From Cephalopachus bancanus (lineage: Eukaryota > Chordata > Mammalia > Primates > Tarsiidae), in NCBI GenBank assembly GCA_027257055.1, contig JAPVLO010000322.1:1116001-1180000 (forward strand): DNA of 64,000 nt, given 5' to 3'. Position numbers and translations under genes: made by a program. The notes under the pieces are model-generated. The model was not told where the DNA came from. It worked only from the letters and a program-made list of their open reading frames with translations, and did no database searches. Of this stretch, positions 35,472 to 47,120 are shown one piece after another (the first letter of the stretch is position 1; each line of letters begins with the position of its first letter).

Positions 35472-36533
35472 TAGACAGTAAAATTGACTTTTTTCTTTTG
35501 GTGTTCAGTTCCATGAATTTTAAAATATGAAATAAATTCATGTAACCATGACCACAGAGTACAGAACAGTTCCATCACCCCCAAGCCGCCCCTCTGAGCC
35601 ATCTCTTTGGCATCACATCCTATTTCAACCCATAGTGTCTGGCAGCACTCATCTAATTTCAACAGCTTCAGTTTGATATTTTAAAGAATATCAAGTAAAT
35701 GGAGCCATACAGTATGTAACCTTTTGTGACTGACTCCTTTTACTCAGCACAGTGTCTTTAAGATTCATTTAAGTTGTTTATTGCTAGTTTGTTCCTTTTT
35801 ATTGCCGATAGGTTTTCCATAATATGGATGTACCACAACTTGTTTACCCATTTACCTAGTGAGGGACATTTGAGTTGTTTCCACATTTTGGCTAGCATAG
35901 AAAAAGTAGCTATGAACATTTGGATGCAGGCATTTGTATAAACTCAGGTTTTCATTTCTCTAGGGTAGATATGCAGGAATAGGGTTGCTGATGTATATGG
36001 TATATGTGTTTAACTTCATAAGTTTCTGCTTTTTTTTCCCTGAATGGCCATGCCTCTTTGCATTGTCAGCAGCAATTTATGAGAGTTTCAGTTGCTCCTC
36101 ACCCTCACCATCACTTGGTATTGTCAGCTTTTTTTTTTTTTTTTTAAATTTTAGCCATTCTATGGGTACGAAGTGTTATCTCATCGTGCTTCTAATTTGC
36201 ATGTACCTAATGACTATTGATGTTGAACAAGTTCTTACATGTTTATTTGATCTCCTTATATCCTCTTTGGTGAAGTTTCCATTCAAGTTCTTTGCCTGCT
36301 TCTTATTATTGCATTTTGAGAGGTTTAAAAATGTATATATATATATATTTTGGATACAAATCCTATGTCAGACATGTGGTTTGAAAATATTTTTTCCAGT
36401 CTATAGCTTGCCTCTTAATGATCTTGTTATGTCTCTGGCAGAGCACTTACATTTTTATGAAGTCCCATGTATCAATTTTTTTCTTTTTTTGGACTGTGAT
36501 GTTTGTGTCATTTCTAAGAGCTCCACGTATTTT
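35472..36533 (-). mobile_element. Old L1 LINE inserted in the hAT element
   Basis: Reverse L1 3' UTR and ORF2: 'gtaaatggagccatacagtatg', 'tttacccatttacctagtgagg', 'ggtagatatgcaggaataggg', 'gatacaaatcctatgtcagac'. A (TA)n run lies at 36333-36348. The 189-codon frame 35985-36554 is antisense L1 and not a gene. Confidence 0.9.
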
Positions 36534-36816
36534 AAAGTTTCTAGTAGTCATTAAAAAATAAGTAGAAGAAAACAGGCAAAATTAATTTGAATAATATATT
36601 TTAGCTCAATATTTCCAAAATACTAAAATTTCAACACACAATCATTTAAAAAATTATCAGGGAGATATTTATTTTACATTCTTCTTTTGTACTTAGCCTT
36701 TGACATCCATTGTGTATTTTATACCTACAAGCCATCTTAATTCCGACTGGCTGCATTTCAAGTGTTCAGTAGTCACATGTGGCTAGTGTCTACTGTATTC
36801 AAGAGTGCAGAGTTAG
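36534..36816 (+). mobile_element. hAT-type nonautonomous element, right part
   Basis: 'aagtttctagtagtcattaaa', 'acaggcaaaattaatttg', 'ctggctgcatttcaagtgttc' and 'cacatgtggctagtgtctac' complete the element begun at 35398. Confidence 0.7.
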
Positions 36817-37220
36817 ACCATGTGACAAGTTGCTAAAGGTGATGATTGACTACTCTTGAACCCCTCACCCACACTGAGGAACAAAAAGGAGAGGAACCAT
36901 GGATTTGGGGAGAATTTTCAAGAAGATTTCTTTAGAGAAAACGGTACTATGGGTTTCATCCCTCTTTTCCTGGAGCCTTGGAACCTGCTACAACTTAATC
37001 TTAAACCAGATGAGGGGACCACAAAGAGAGGTAGTCCTTGGGTAGAGGAGTTTTGGAAAGGGAAGCTGTTGTGCTGTAAGCCCCAATGGAAGGGGAGGAT
37101 ACTTACCTCTTGCCTCAATCCTTGTGAAGGGGCTTTATTGGGACACCCAAAGAACTTAACACACATCCTCTCTAGTTTGAGGACAACTAAGAAACCTAAA
37201 GGTCAAAAGACTAAGTAGCC
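36817..37220. other. Unassigned stretch with a 120-codon open frame
   Basis: The plus frame 36856-37218 begins at an ATG and ends just before the mariner's left TA. An 82-codon minus frame (36918-37166) overlaps it. No domain, signal peptide or paralogue recognised. It could be the tail of a decayed retroelement or a chance frame. Confidence 0.35.
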
Positions 37221-37222
37221 TA

Positions 37223-38132
37223 CAAGGCCTGACAATTAAGTTCACAAACTTGCCACTGCGAGCTTACATTGGCAGTACTGTACAATTTGGTAAGGCTTTG
37301 TAACCTTGGTATATCATTGTTTCACAGCTGTGTTTGTGTCGACATGTGGTGGTGTCTTGCTGAGTGGCTTTCATTATTGTTGTTGCATGTTTTTGTGTGC
37401 CGTTGTGAGAATGTCTGAGCTTGAATTAGAGCAACGAGCAAACATTAAATTTCTTGCTAAACTTGGCAAGAGTGCAAGTGAAATTAGGGACATGTTAGTC
37501 CAAGTTTATGGGGAGAATGCCATGAAGAAAATGGCAGTGTACACATGGATTAAATGTTTTTCTGAGGGGAGGAGGTGTCACTGATGAAGAGAGGTTAGGA
37601 TGGTCAGTAACAAGCAGAACTGATGAAAACATTGCTAAAATTCATCAAATTGTGCGTCAAAATTGTTGGCTGACTGTGAGAAGCATAGTAGACCAAATAG
37701 AAATAAATAGATAAACCGTCAGGAAAATCTTGGCATGAGAAAGTTGTGTGCAAAAAATGGTCCTGAAGGAGCTCTTGCATCACAACAATGCACCAGCTCA
37801 CACAGCACTGTCTGTGAGGGAGTTTTTAGCCAGTAAACAAATAACTGTATTGGAACTCCTTCCTACTCACCTGATCTGGCCCCCAATACTTTTTTCTTTA
37901 CCCAAATATAAAGAAAATATTGAAAGGAAGACATTTTGATGACATTCAGGACATCAAGGTAATACAATGACAGCTTTGATGTTCTTTCCAGAAAAAAGTT
38001 CCACAATCGCTTTGCTGGGTGGACTAGGCACTGGCCAAGGGAGTACTTCAAAGGTGACCATAGTGATATTCAGCAATGAGTTATGTAGCACTTTTTCTAG
38101 GATGAGTTTGTGAGCTTAAATGTCAGACCTCG
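37223..38132 (+). mobile_element. Internally deleted mariner element with terminal repeats
   Basis: A 910-base element between TA dinucleotides (37221-37222 and 38133-38134). The left end reads 'caaggcctgacaattaag' and the right end, inverted, 'cgaggtctgacatttaag'; over the first 28 bases 24 match. Full mariners are about 1.3 kb, so a few hundred bases are missing. Unlike HSMAR1/2, which have other termini as far as I recall. Confidence 0.93.
37411..38091 (+). pseudogene. Broken mariner transposase
   Basis: Mariner transposases cut and paste the element at TA sites using a D,D34D catalytic triad. Here an ATG at 37411 starts an N-terminal helix-turn-helix region ('MSELELEQRANIKFLAKLGK') that ends at a frameshift and stop by 37584. 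The segment with the first catalytic Asp is absent: an internal deletion lies near 37750. The second Asp motif reads HHNN, not HHDN (about 37769-37780), a change consistent with CpG decay. The third (SPDLAP) survives only in another frame. The product cannot be active. Confidence 0.9.
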
Positions 38133-38134
38133 TA

Positions 38135-39955
38135 GCAAGGTTGCTGCATTTGGAAGCCCTGCACTCCCATCTTTTGGGATAAAGAATGCAAAAGAATGCA
38201 AGAGGGTTTTCTGAGAATGTGTGTGAGAGAGAAAGCCAGTGTAAGGTTCTTTCCAGAAGAGCCTCCTGGAGGAGCAAAAGGATGTCAGCAGAGAGAAGCT
38301 GGAGGTGTCACTCAGTGCCTTGCAAGCGGGGAAGGGCAAGTGGCTGTCCTTAACAGAGATACACCTGCCCTAGTCAGGAGAACTGCAGCTGAGAGAGTAG
38401 TGTCTCCAAAGAACCCACGAGAGAAAGGGAGGTCAGCTTTGAACATCTACTAAGTTAAAGAACAGCAATTCTAGATCTCCATGTACCAGTCAAAGCAGAA
38501 CATTCTGGCTCCCTTACTCTTTCTCCTTTTACACTCCATCTCTGGAGAGGCCAGAAAGGTGGCTAGCAAATAGGAGAGGAGGCACAGAGCGCAGGTGATG
38601 GAAAAGACGAACAGTCTACCACATTCCTCTACTCTGACTGTAGGCTTCCTACCTGCCACAGCCTGGAGCAGGCAGAGTGGAAGAGCCTCAATTTTAAATC
38701 AGGTTTAGAGGTTTGATTATTACATGAGGCAGGACATTCAAATTAAGGACTTTATTTGGGAGCTTAGGAGAATGTAAGACTGTTTGTGCTTCTTACCTGC
38801 TAAATGTCATGGTCTCATAACTTGTCTCCTGCCTCTAGACTTTCATTGCTCCCTCTGCTATCCATCTTACTCACTGACTTTGGGCATAGCCTCTTGAATC
38901 TCAACTCTGATCATGTCATACTTCTTCTTAAAGGTTCTCCATGGGGTAGAAGGAGATGCTATCTCTATTCATTCCAAAGGTGTCATGGTGGTAGTTGTGG
39001 CGGGGATTTGATGATGGCAGTGGTAGAACAGAAATGTCAGAGAGCGTACCTGTCTCAGGTGTTCTTGGAGACCTTGCCTAGAAAGTACAGTTGCAGTTTA
39101 GTTTGCTTGCAATAGGAAAAATAATATACATACTCAAGTGAAATCGATCAACTGGAAATGTTAAAATATTGTTAGACTGTCAATAGTAAGAATACCCATC
39201 AATCAACAAATGTATTTGATGGAAAATATGAGACTAGGTCGGGTATTTATTAATTCTAGAAATGTTTATTCAACCAAACCCCATGCTAGAGACCTGGAAA
39301 TGCAGTATATTAGTCACAGTCTCTGCCTTCATGGGGTTTACCATTTATTAGGTAAGATGTAAGCAAGAAATTTTTAGTGAAGTGTGAGGATTATGATAGA
39401 GGGTTTCAAGTGCTTTGGATGCCCACAGCAGAGACAATGCTTAAAGTCTTAAAGTTTTGGGTTTCTGGTATTCTAGGATCAAATCTAGTACCATACACAG
39501 ACTTGGAAAGAAAACAATATCAGAGGGCCCTAGACCCTGAGAGAAATATAAATAAACAGTATTACTGGTAGGAACATAATAAGGAAGAGAAAAGCCAAAA
39601 AGAGCTGAACTATCCCATAACAAATGGGGAAAACGGGGTTAAATTTCTCAATCATGAAAGAAAAAAAAGTATCAAAGAATTATCATTCACTTTTTAAATC
39701 ATCTATTGATCCCCCATGATGGGTATAAACAATTCGTATTTTCCAGATAATGGTAAAAAATGGATGCTAGTTTGATGCAGCCCTTCTGTGGTGGCAGTAA
39801 GAATGTGCCTTTGAATTTCCAATGGTTGTGAGTATAATTGACTAGCAGCCATCGTCACTGGGTTCTGAAATTCGTCACATACTTTCCTGGAGGCCATGCT
39901 TCCTATAGGCTGTTCCCAGTGCATGAGAGAGAGCGTGACAGGGACACTGAGGCTG
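38135..39955. other. Unassigned stretch
   Basis: No recognised exon or confident repeat. 39245-39400 may be a remnant of the ancient repeat seen at 26181 and 53085. Confidence 0.4.
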
Positions 39956-39959
39956 ACTT

Positions 39960-40235
39960 TTTCCTAGGAAACACTGGACTCTTCTGTTAGGTAACTCTGG
40001 CTTGAGAACTCTCTGACAGCTGCCAAAGTCTCCTTAGAACAGCCTGGCAGTCTAGGATGCTTCCACCAAATCTTCCTTCCTTCCTTCCCTTCCCTCTTTC
40101 ACTTGGAGTTAGACCTACATTCCAACCTTCCCTGGCACCCTCCTCATTTTTCTATCACAAGTGCTTTCTCTAATAAATTTTTGGTACATCTAATCCTGTC
40201 TGGCATCTGCTTCTCAGAGAACCCAGACTAACACA
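39960..40235 (+). mobile_element. LTR-like 3' end, probable
   Basis: A (CCTT)n run at 40072-40097, then 'ctctaataaatttttggtac' and 'agagaacccagactaaca', the kind of ending seen in ERVL-class LTRs. Start unclear. Confidence 0.45.
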
Positions 40236-40369
40236 CTTTCTCAAAAGAGTGTTCCAGAGGGAATGAATAGATGTTTCTCAAGGCACCTTTTTAATCCAGA
40301 AACCATCAATGCTGGCTGGGTGGGTGTAGCAGTGGAAAGGTGCCAAGTCAGGCCACGTGGCATGGCATC

Positions 40370-40565
40370 ACACACACACCTGCTTCAAAGCTTGGCTTTT
40401 CCACCTACAGCTGTGTGATTTGGGGCAAGTTACTTAATCGCTGTTGCCCTCAGTTTCTCATCTGTAAAATGGGATATTCATTTTTCCCTCATAGTTTTTT
40501 TGTAGGAATTAATTGAAATAATGCATATAGGGGTTTATCCTAGTGCCTAGCACACAGTGAGCTGG
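40370..40565 (+). mobile_element. MIR SINE
   Basis: 'cagctgtgtgatttggggcaag', 'ctcagtttctcatctgtaaaatggg', 'cctagcacacagtga': a nearly complete MIR. Confidence 0.92.
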
Positions 40566-41925
40566 CTGGGGCTGGCTGCTAAGGGCTTCATTCTCTCTTT
40601 CCGTCACCAAAAGCCCTTCCTTCCTTACTATATGAAAAGGGAGGAAACACAAGTGCAGTGGGTCATTCTTAATATAGGGCACCTGATGCACTACCCTTTA
40701 ACATTGCCTCACCAAGATCCTACCGAGTTGGGTCCTCTGCTTCCTCTGATCTCTGACCTGTTAATGACCCTCTCTCAGTTCTTACTGTGCAGGCTCCTGG
40801 TTGGTTCTCCATGGATCTCTTCCGCACCCTTTTTCTAGGAGCTGTCCCTCCCCCATCCACATGTCCGCCATGTCTCCATGTTGACGTGCTGTTGATTATT
40901 GGACACAGTTGATTATTCCAGGGGTGGCACCTGTCTCAAAATGAGCCCTCAGTGCTTTCCCTAGGAATTCTGAACTCAGAACTAGGGGTGTCAGATTTTT
41001 CTCCCTCTGGGAGTAGCCAAGGCCATGACACCTCAAGCTCTGGAGCTATTAGCAGGCATGTTTTCCACTGTGTGAAAGGAGAAAGCTAGGACACAAGAAG
41101 TTGAAAGAATGTGGTTGTCACATGAGAGAGGGAGAGACAAGAGACGGAGAGAGGTCTGTTGCATCCAAATCCTTAGCTTTGGTTATTCTTTAGGTTTCAG
41201 GAGATACCCCACCGTTCTCATAATCAGTTCTCTCTTTGCTTAAGCTAGTTAAGTAGGGTATCTGTCACTAGAAGCCCAAAGAGGTCTGGTCAATGAAGGT
41301 GTGTTCTTGCTCCATGTATCTATCCTGCTTTCCCACCCTGACTGTGAGTCTCTACTATGTCCCTCATTTCGTTTCTGCCCACAGTACCCGGAATAGTGCC
41401 TGGCCCCTGCAGCTGCTCCAGACAGATGTGCGGTCAACAATGAGGCTCAATCAAGTATTCTGTTCATGAAGGTTTCTATATATTCCACGCATGATGTCAT
41501 AGGGCCACTTTAAGTCTATGCTCAAAATTCTGGCTTAAAAGTGCTAAAAATGTTTTGTGGCAAGGACTGTGGACCCTTCCGGAAGACAGCTCCTGGCAGG
41601 TATTTTGTAAGAGGCATGGTGGAGTTTCAGGTTAATGGGTGTTGCCCGTTAAAATAAAGCAATGTTGCCCCTTCCCTTCCCTGCTCTACCAAGCAGCCTA
41701 TCTAAAAATGCAAACATAAGATAGGTCACTTAGGCTACAACCTGGCTTCTCGGTGGTTGTAGATTTGTGGAGGGTTTGGTTCTTTTTCAAGGCCTTTCAC
41801 ACATATTCTTCCACTAACGCCTTATTAAGGCGTAAAATCCACGAGGATATTTGTTTTGTGTTTTATACACAAGCTAGCCCAGACTGGGTTTTTCACTAAA
41901 CATCTTGGACCCAGATTCTGCCAAT
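40566..41925. other. Mostly unassigned
   Basis: 41335-41415 resembles an L2/MIR tail ('acccggaatagtgcctggcccc'). Otherwise nothing recognised. Confidence 0.4.
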
Positions 41926-41929
41926 ATTT

Positions 41930-42125
41930 ATTGCATGCCTTTCATGAGCCTGGGCCTGAGGGCTTTCTTGCGTGTTGTCTTATTGAACACAGGAACCCCA
42001 CGACCTAGGATTTGTGATCCCATTTAATAGATGAACAAGCACATACAGAGAGGTTGAGAAACTGTGCCAGGCCACATAGCTGGTCAGTGACTGTGCTAGG
42101 ATTTGACTCCACATCTAGTTCAATT
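41930..42125 (-). mobile_element. MIR SINE
   Basis: 'cccatttaatagatgaacaagc', 'gagaggttgagaaactgtgccagg' and 'ggatttgactccacatctag' in reverse MIR order. Confidence 0.8.
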
Positions 42126-43589
42126 TCCACATAACACGTGGAATAATAAATGATGGCGGAACCTCATAGGTGGTGAGCTGTTCTTCAAAAAAAGCGGAAA
42201 GTCAAATTGTAGAAAATATAGTCCCAATATTTTTCATCTTCCTGCTTCTAGGGCTAGGACTTGAGTGAGATGAGTGGGAAAAATGTAAGGGAGTGCCAAA
42301 AAACTCAGTCATCAAAAGAAATAATATTTGAATGCATATTCTTAAAAATGAAAATTAGTGAAGAAAATATATGATAAATAAAATGTCAAAATTTTAATTA
42401 AAGACAGGATCTGTTGACAAGGCCAGGATTGAGGTGAGTGAAATGAAAAGTAGGGAAGATACCATCATGGGTTCATCAAAAACCCTTTTGTTTTCCTTTT
42501 TGGTTCATAGATGGGCTACATGTCTCTTCCTCCTTTGCAGGTAAATGAGGCCATGTGGTATAGAACATCAGTGAAATTGATGCGAGTCACTTCAGATCTA
42601 GCCACACATGAAAAAATTTCAACATTCAATTCTTCATTCTCTTTTCCTTTCTTAGCTTGACAGATGAGCATGGTGACCTTAGAAGCCAAGAGTTGACAGT
42701 GACAGGGTCACAAGAAGAAAATAACTAATGGAAAGGGGTAGCCCACTGGTTAGAGTAAGACCCCTTTTTAGGACTTTAAAGGAATTTAAAAACTTTATAT
42801 TGTGGTAATCCTCTAAGACTTGGAAGTGGGGGGTTGTGCTCCAGCAGCAAGCATTACTTTAACTAATGTAGAGTTTGTTACCAGAAGTAGGGTGCTGCTG
42901 TTACAAAAACCTAAAATATTTGACATTAGCTCGGTGGTCAGGTGGCAGGCCTCAAGGAAATCAGTTTTGGAGTTGAAAATATGGAAAACCATGATATACA
43001 GGGGTAAAACATTTGGTGAAACTGTCACCTATGGTAACTTGGAAGGCAGACCATGTTGCTTTAGGGAACACAGTTGGAAAGAGGCAAAGCAACAATATGA
43101 GTTGGATTTTGCTTTTGGCAATGTATTATAAGAAAGAGATGAGCTCAAGACAGATTTGGCTGGTTAGTCTTAAAACACCTCTTGAGTCCCTGAACTTGCA
43201 TAGGAAGAAAGCAACTGAGAAAGTTGTGCAGCCTTAGAGGAGGGAATTCTCTCCAAAACCCCCTTCAGACATGGCTCTGGAAGATAATGACCAAAGAGAA
43301 ACCCCTGAGAGCTGAGTCAGAAGTCACAAAAAGTAGTGCAAGTGGTAGATTCTTGCGGAGAGCAGAGTCAGCATCTGATTAAGAACATTTCTCTACCACA
43401 AGGACAAGCATCTCTCCTTACTCCTCTAAATTCCAGAATAGATTGTTTATCTGGGCCACTTTAGTTTCGCTCCTTGCTGGGCTGTGTGTTTCTTGAAGTC
43501 TGGAGTGATGTGTAATGTGTTGGTCAGAGTGTGACGAGTTTAGCGTTCCACATTCTACTAGCAACGATATAACCCTCTCTGAAACACAA
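42126..43589. other. Unassigned stretch
   Basis: AT-rich at first. The open frames 42820-43131 and 43013-43237 (plus) have no domain. Confidence 0.4.
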
Positions 43590-43857
43590 TATGCATCCAG
43601 GAGCCTTTAAATATTACACTCTTGAGCCCAGTAATTCCATGTCTAGGAATCTAGTCCAAAGAAATAATTTGATGTGTTTACATCTCTATTTAAACACAAA
43701 GATATCCAATACAATATTATTGAAATGATTAAAAATTTGTATGCTCCCTAAATACTCAACCGTGAATTAAATAAACAATTTAGAAAATGCATAGTGTATT
43801 TATAAGGTGGAATATTATTTCCCTGTTAACTTTGTTCTTTGTCTAAGAAAAGTTTTT
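43590..43857 (+). mobile_element. Old L1 LINE segment, left of Alu
   Basis: 'ttgagcccagtaattccatgtc' and 'ggaatctagtccaaagaaataa' plus 'ataaggtggaatattattt' are L1M ORF2 3' text. Continues at 44145. Confidence 0.75.
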
Positions 43858-44130
43858 TGCTTTTTTTTTTTTTGAATTGGAATCACTCTGTCGCCCAGAC
43901 TGGAGTGCAGTGGCCGCTCCTGGCCACTGCAGCCTCGACCTGCTGGGCTCCGGCGACCCTTCCACCTCAGCCTTCCAAGTTGCTACCATGCCCGGCTCAT
44001 TTTTTTGATTTATTGTAGAGATGAGATCTCACCAAATTGCCCAGGCAGGTCTCGAACCTGCGGTCTCAGGCAATCCACTCACCTCGACCTCCCAAAGCGC
44101 AGGATTACAGGCTGAGCCACCGAGCCCGGC
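43858..44130 (-). mobile_element. Young Alu with internal deletion and target-site duplication
   Basis: Flanked by a perfect 14-bp duplication 'taagaaaagttttt' (43844-43857; 44131-44144). Bases normally found between 'ccttccaagt' and 'ctaccatgcccggct' are missing, so it is shorter than its neighbour at 44370. Confidence 0.95.
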
Positions 44131-44144
44131 TAAGAAAAGTTTTT

Positions 44145-44358
44145 AATGACTTGGGGAAGTGCTTATGATGCAAAATTGTATGTACACTAATACTTCAACT
44201 ATGTATGAGATATATGCACACACAAAAAAACGAAGGAAATGTGTTAAAATGCTACTGGTGATTGTATGGAGAATGATAGAGTTTACTAGACATAATATCT
44301 TTGAATTTGTGGGAAGTCCAGTACACAGATTAATAATTACTTTTATAGTTAGAGAAAA
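44145..44358 (+). mobile_element. Old L1 LINE segment, right of Alu
   Basis: 'atgatgcaaaattgtatgtac' and 'actggtgattgtatggagaat' continue the 43590 L1. Confidence 0.6.
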
Positions 44359-44369
44359 ACATCCTCTCT

Positions 44370-44661
44370 CTTTTTTTTTTTTTTTGAGTTGGAGTCTCAC
44401 TCTGTCGCCCAGACTGGAGTGCAGTGGCCGCTTCCAGCCACCGCAGCCTCGACCTGCTGGACTCCGGCGATCCTTCCGCCTCAGCCTTCCGAGTAGCCGG
44501 AATTACAGGCATGCGCCACCATGCCCAGCTGGTTTTTTTGATTTATTGTAGAGATGAGGTCTTGCTGCCCAGGCGGGTCTCGAACCCGCGGGCTCAGGCA
44601 ATCCACTCACCTCAGCCTCCCAAAGGCGCGGGATTACAGGCTGAGCCACCGAGCCCAGCTT
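44370..44661 (-). mobile_element. Young Alu SINE with target-site duplication
   Basis: Full-length, CpG-rich Alu flanked by 'acatcctctct' at 44359-44369 and 44662-44672. Close in sequence to the 12030 copy. Confidence 0.96.
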
Positions 44662-44784
44662 ACATCCTCTCTTAAGAGAGAAATAATTGATGTGTCAACA
44701 TCTTCTCTCTTTCTTTTGGTCAAAGTCTTCTTATTCCTGCTATTCTTCCTATGCCGGCATCTTGCTTAATGTTCTGGAGACAAC

Positions 44785-44900
44785 ATTGGACTGAAAAGCA
44801 GGAGAACTGAGCTCTAGATTAATTTGCTGTGTGATCTTGAGCCTCACTTGGGTCCATTTTCCCATTTTTACAAAGAAGGGGGAACTGCATGGGATAATAT
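44785..44900 (+). mobile_element. MIR-like SINE
   Basis: 'tttgctgtgtgatcttgagcc' through 'aacggtctttccagttc' fits the MIR variants ending 'ggtcccttccagctct'. Confidence 0.65.
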
Positions 44901-45345
44901 TGAAACGGTCTTTCCAGTTCAAAAAGTCTTTATACAAATGTGCTGAATCATTCTCTGGTTTATCATTCTGTTTCATTCCTGGAGGTAAAACCAACTCCAA
45001 AATCTTGGAGCCTGACAGACTTTGAAATTGGACCTCATTTTAATTCTCAAGTTTTTAGCATGAGAGCAACATTCAATATGGTTCTGAAATATCTCATGCA
45101 AAAAAGTGCCAGAGTCATAGACTGAAATATTTATTTGAATATAAATGAACTCAGATTTGCCAAAATGCGTTCCCCTGTTGTCATGGACACAAATGCCTGA
45201 CTTTCTGATTTGCATTTCTTTTCTAATGGGTACAATATGTTTCAGCTCCTCATTGGTGCTGGGATCAGATTTGAGAAACTCACCATTCTGTGAGCTCCCC
45301 AAAATGTCAACCAGTGGGGAACTTTGGTGCCTTTGATTCCATTTC
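44901..45345. promoter_or_regulatory. Candidate conserved noncoding element (weak)
   Basis: Repeat-free, high-complexity, AT-rich sequence. The minus open frame 44973-45347 has no domain. Composition only. Confidence 0.25.
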
Positions 45346-45799
45346 ACCTAGCCAGCTGGAAGTGAGTTTGTGCCCCTGCGGGGTCAAGACCGGGAGTGAA
45401 GGGCTCATGACTCCTCACTCCTTGCCAGCCTTCTTCCAAGCAACAGGCAGTGGATTTTAGAGGTGCCAGGGGACCTTCCACCTACTGCCTCTTGGTCTCT
45501 TTTCCAGCCCAGGTTCTCATCCAGCTTTTTGGAAATTCTCATGTTGCCCTCTTGCTCTTTCATAGTGAGAGTTGCAGGAATTCTTGTGCAGGCATCCCAG
45601 TCTCTGACAGCTTCTGCTCCTTCTCCCATGTGCTTCCTCTTCAGCCTAAATTGCCACCTGCTCCTTCCTCCAGGCTCAAATCCTTAGACTCACATTCTGC
45701 TTACTTCTCCCTTTTCCTCTTCACCTCTAAAAATGACAATTCCCCAGTCTTGCCAATTGCACTTCCTAATGATCCCTCCGCTTTCAGGGAAGCTTCTTC
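45346..45799. other. Unassigned stretch
   Basis: The 122-codon plus frame 45450-45818 has no domain I recognise; possibly a diverged upstream part of the L2 that follows. Confidence 0.4.
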
Positions 45800-46330
45800 C
45801 AGTCTGTTCTCCAAATAGCAGGAATGAAACTCAGTGGGATCTTGTCATCATTTTGCCTAAAACCCTTTAATGGTTTGATCCTGATATTAGCATAAAATCT
45901 AAAATCTTTCAAGGGCCTGCCCTTTCTCTCTCTTGCCCCCTCTTTAATCTCATTCCAGGCACTTTTGTGTTTTTCTACTGTGCTGTGCTCTTTCCCACCT
46001 CCAGGTCTTTGCACATGATGTCCCTTCCACTTGGAACACCTTCCTCCTACCCTCTGAGCAGATGCTTCTGCTTAGGTTTCAGAACTCACCTTTAATGACA
46101 CTGGGTCAGGGTGACCTTCTCTGACATCCCCATAGATGAACATATTCCCCAGATAGATGTACTCATCACCTCCTGGGCTTTTCCTCCATGGATTTGTCAC
46201 AATTGTAATTAAATACATATTTAATGTTTCTTTTCTGCCAATCCATAAGCTCAGTGATGGCCAGGATCATGGCTATTGCGTTGGCCATTGTATCTTCAGT
46301 CCCTTACAGAGGGTCAGAAATGTTGTTGGG
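45800..46330 (+). mobile_element. L2 LINE, 3' part
   Basis: 'aaaaccctttaatggtttg', 'ggtctttgcacatgatgtcccttcc', 'tcacctttaatgacactggg' and the terminal 'aagctcagtgatggccagg' segment are in L2 order. Confidence 0.88.
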
Positions 46331-46409
46331 GCCAAATAATTATTTGACTAACAATGAATTCTTCAGACTGGTTATTGGAAGACATTCCTAGGTAAAAAAT
46401 CTGACCACA

Positions 46410-46648
46410 GTTGGGCTCGTGGCTCAGGTTGTAATCCCGCACTTTGGGAGGCTGAGGTGAGTGGATTGCCTGAGCCCACGGGTTCGAGACCCACCTGGGC
46501 AACTTGGCGAGACCTCATAACTACAGCAAATCAAAAACTTAGCCGGGCGTGTAGCGCGCGCCTGTAGTTCCAGCTACTTGGAAGGCTGAGGTGGAAGGAT
46601 CGCCGGAGCCCAGCAGGTCGACAGAGTGAGACTCCAACTCAAAAAAAA
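46410..46648 (+). mobile_element. Alu SINE with 3' deletion and target-site duplication
   Basis: Flanked by 'aaaaaatctgaccaca' (46394-46409) and 'aaaaaatctgaccgca' (46649-46664), one mismatch. In the right arm 'cagcaggtcga' joins directly to 'cagagtgag', losing about 45 bases present in the 20506 copy, with CGA at both break edges. Confidence 0.95.
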
Positions 46649-46699
46649 AAAAAATCTGACCGCATAAGCCCCCAGCCCACAACTTTCTCCTCCCCTGAC

Positions 46700-47120
46700 A
46701 AAACCAAGTAACTCAAAACTTATCCTTGAGTTCATTGCTTATTTAAAAATAAGCCCCCCCCAAACCAAAAGGCCACATCTCCTAGTATCACACACAAGAC
46801 CCGCGGCAGTCTGACTTCTGGCCCATTTCCCAGCCTCATCTCCTCACACTCCTATCTACTCCTCCTATGTCTCCAGGAACACCCAGCCCTACAGAGTCCC
46901 CTTAACCCAATGGGCTGCTGGGCTCAGGGTCTTGACTCTAACTCCTAGATTCTTCTTTTCCTCTTCTCTGCTGGAGAACTTCAACACACCCTTCAAAACC
47001 CAGCTCTGATGAGGGAACCGAGGCCTTCACCCTCCTCCGGGAAGCCTCCTCCACTGCCCAGCCAGCTCATCCAGTCCTGCTGGGCTGTATTATTCATGAA
47101 GACTGGAACCCAGAAGACCG
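46700..47120 (+). mobile_element. L2 LINE fragment
   Basis: 'ctggcccatttcccagcctcatctc', 'caaaacccagctctgatgagg' and 'gggaagcctcctccactgccc' are L2 ORF2 3' landmarks. Confidence 0.75.

Noticed and set aside
35985..36554. 189-codon open frame, longest in the window
   Set aside because: It is antisense to an L1 3' UTR/ORF2 fragment and low in complexity; not a gene.
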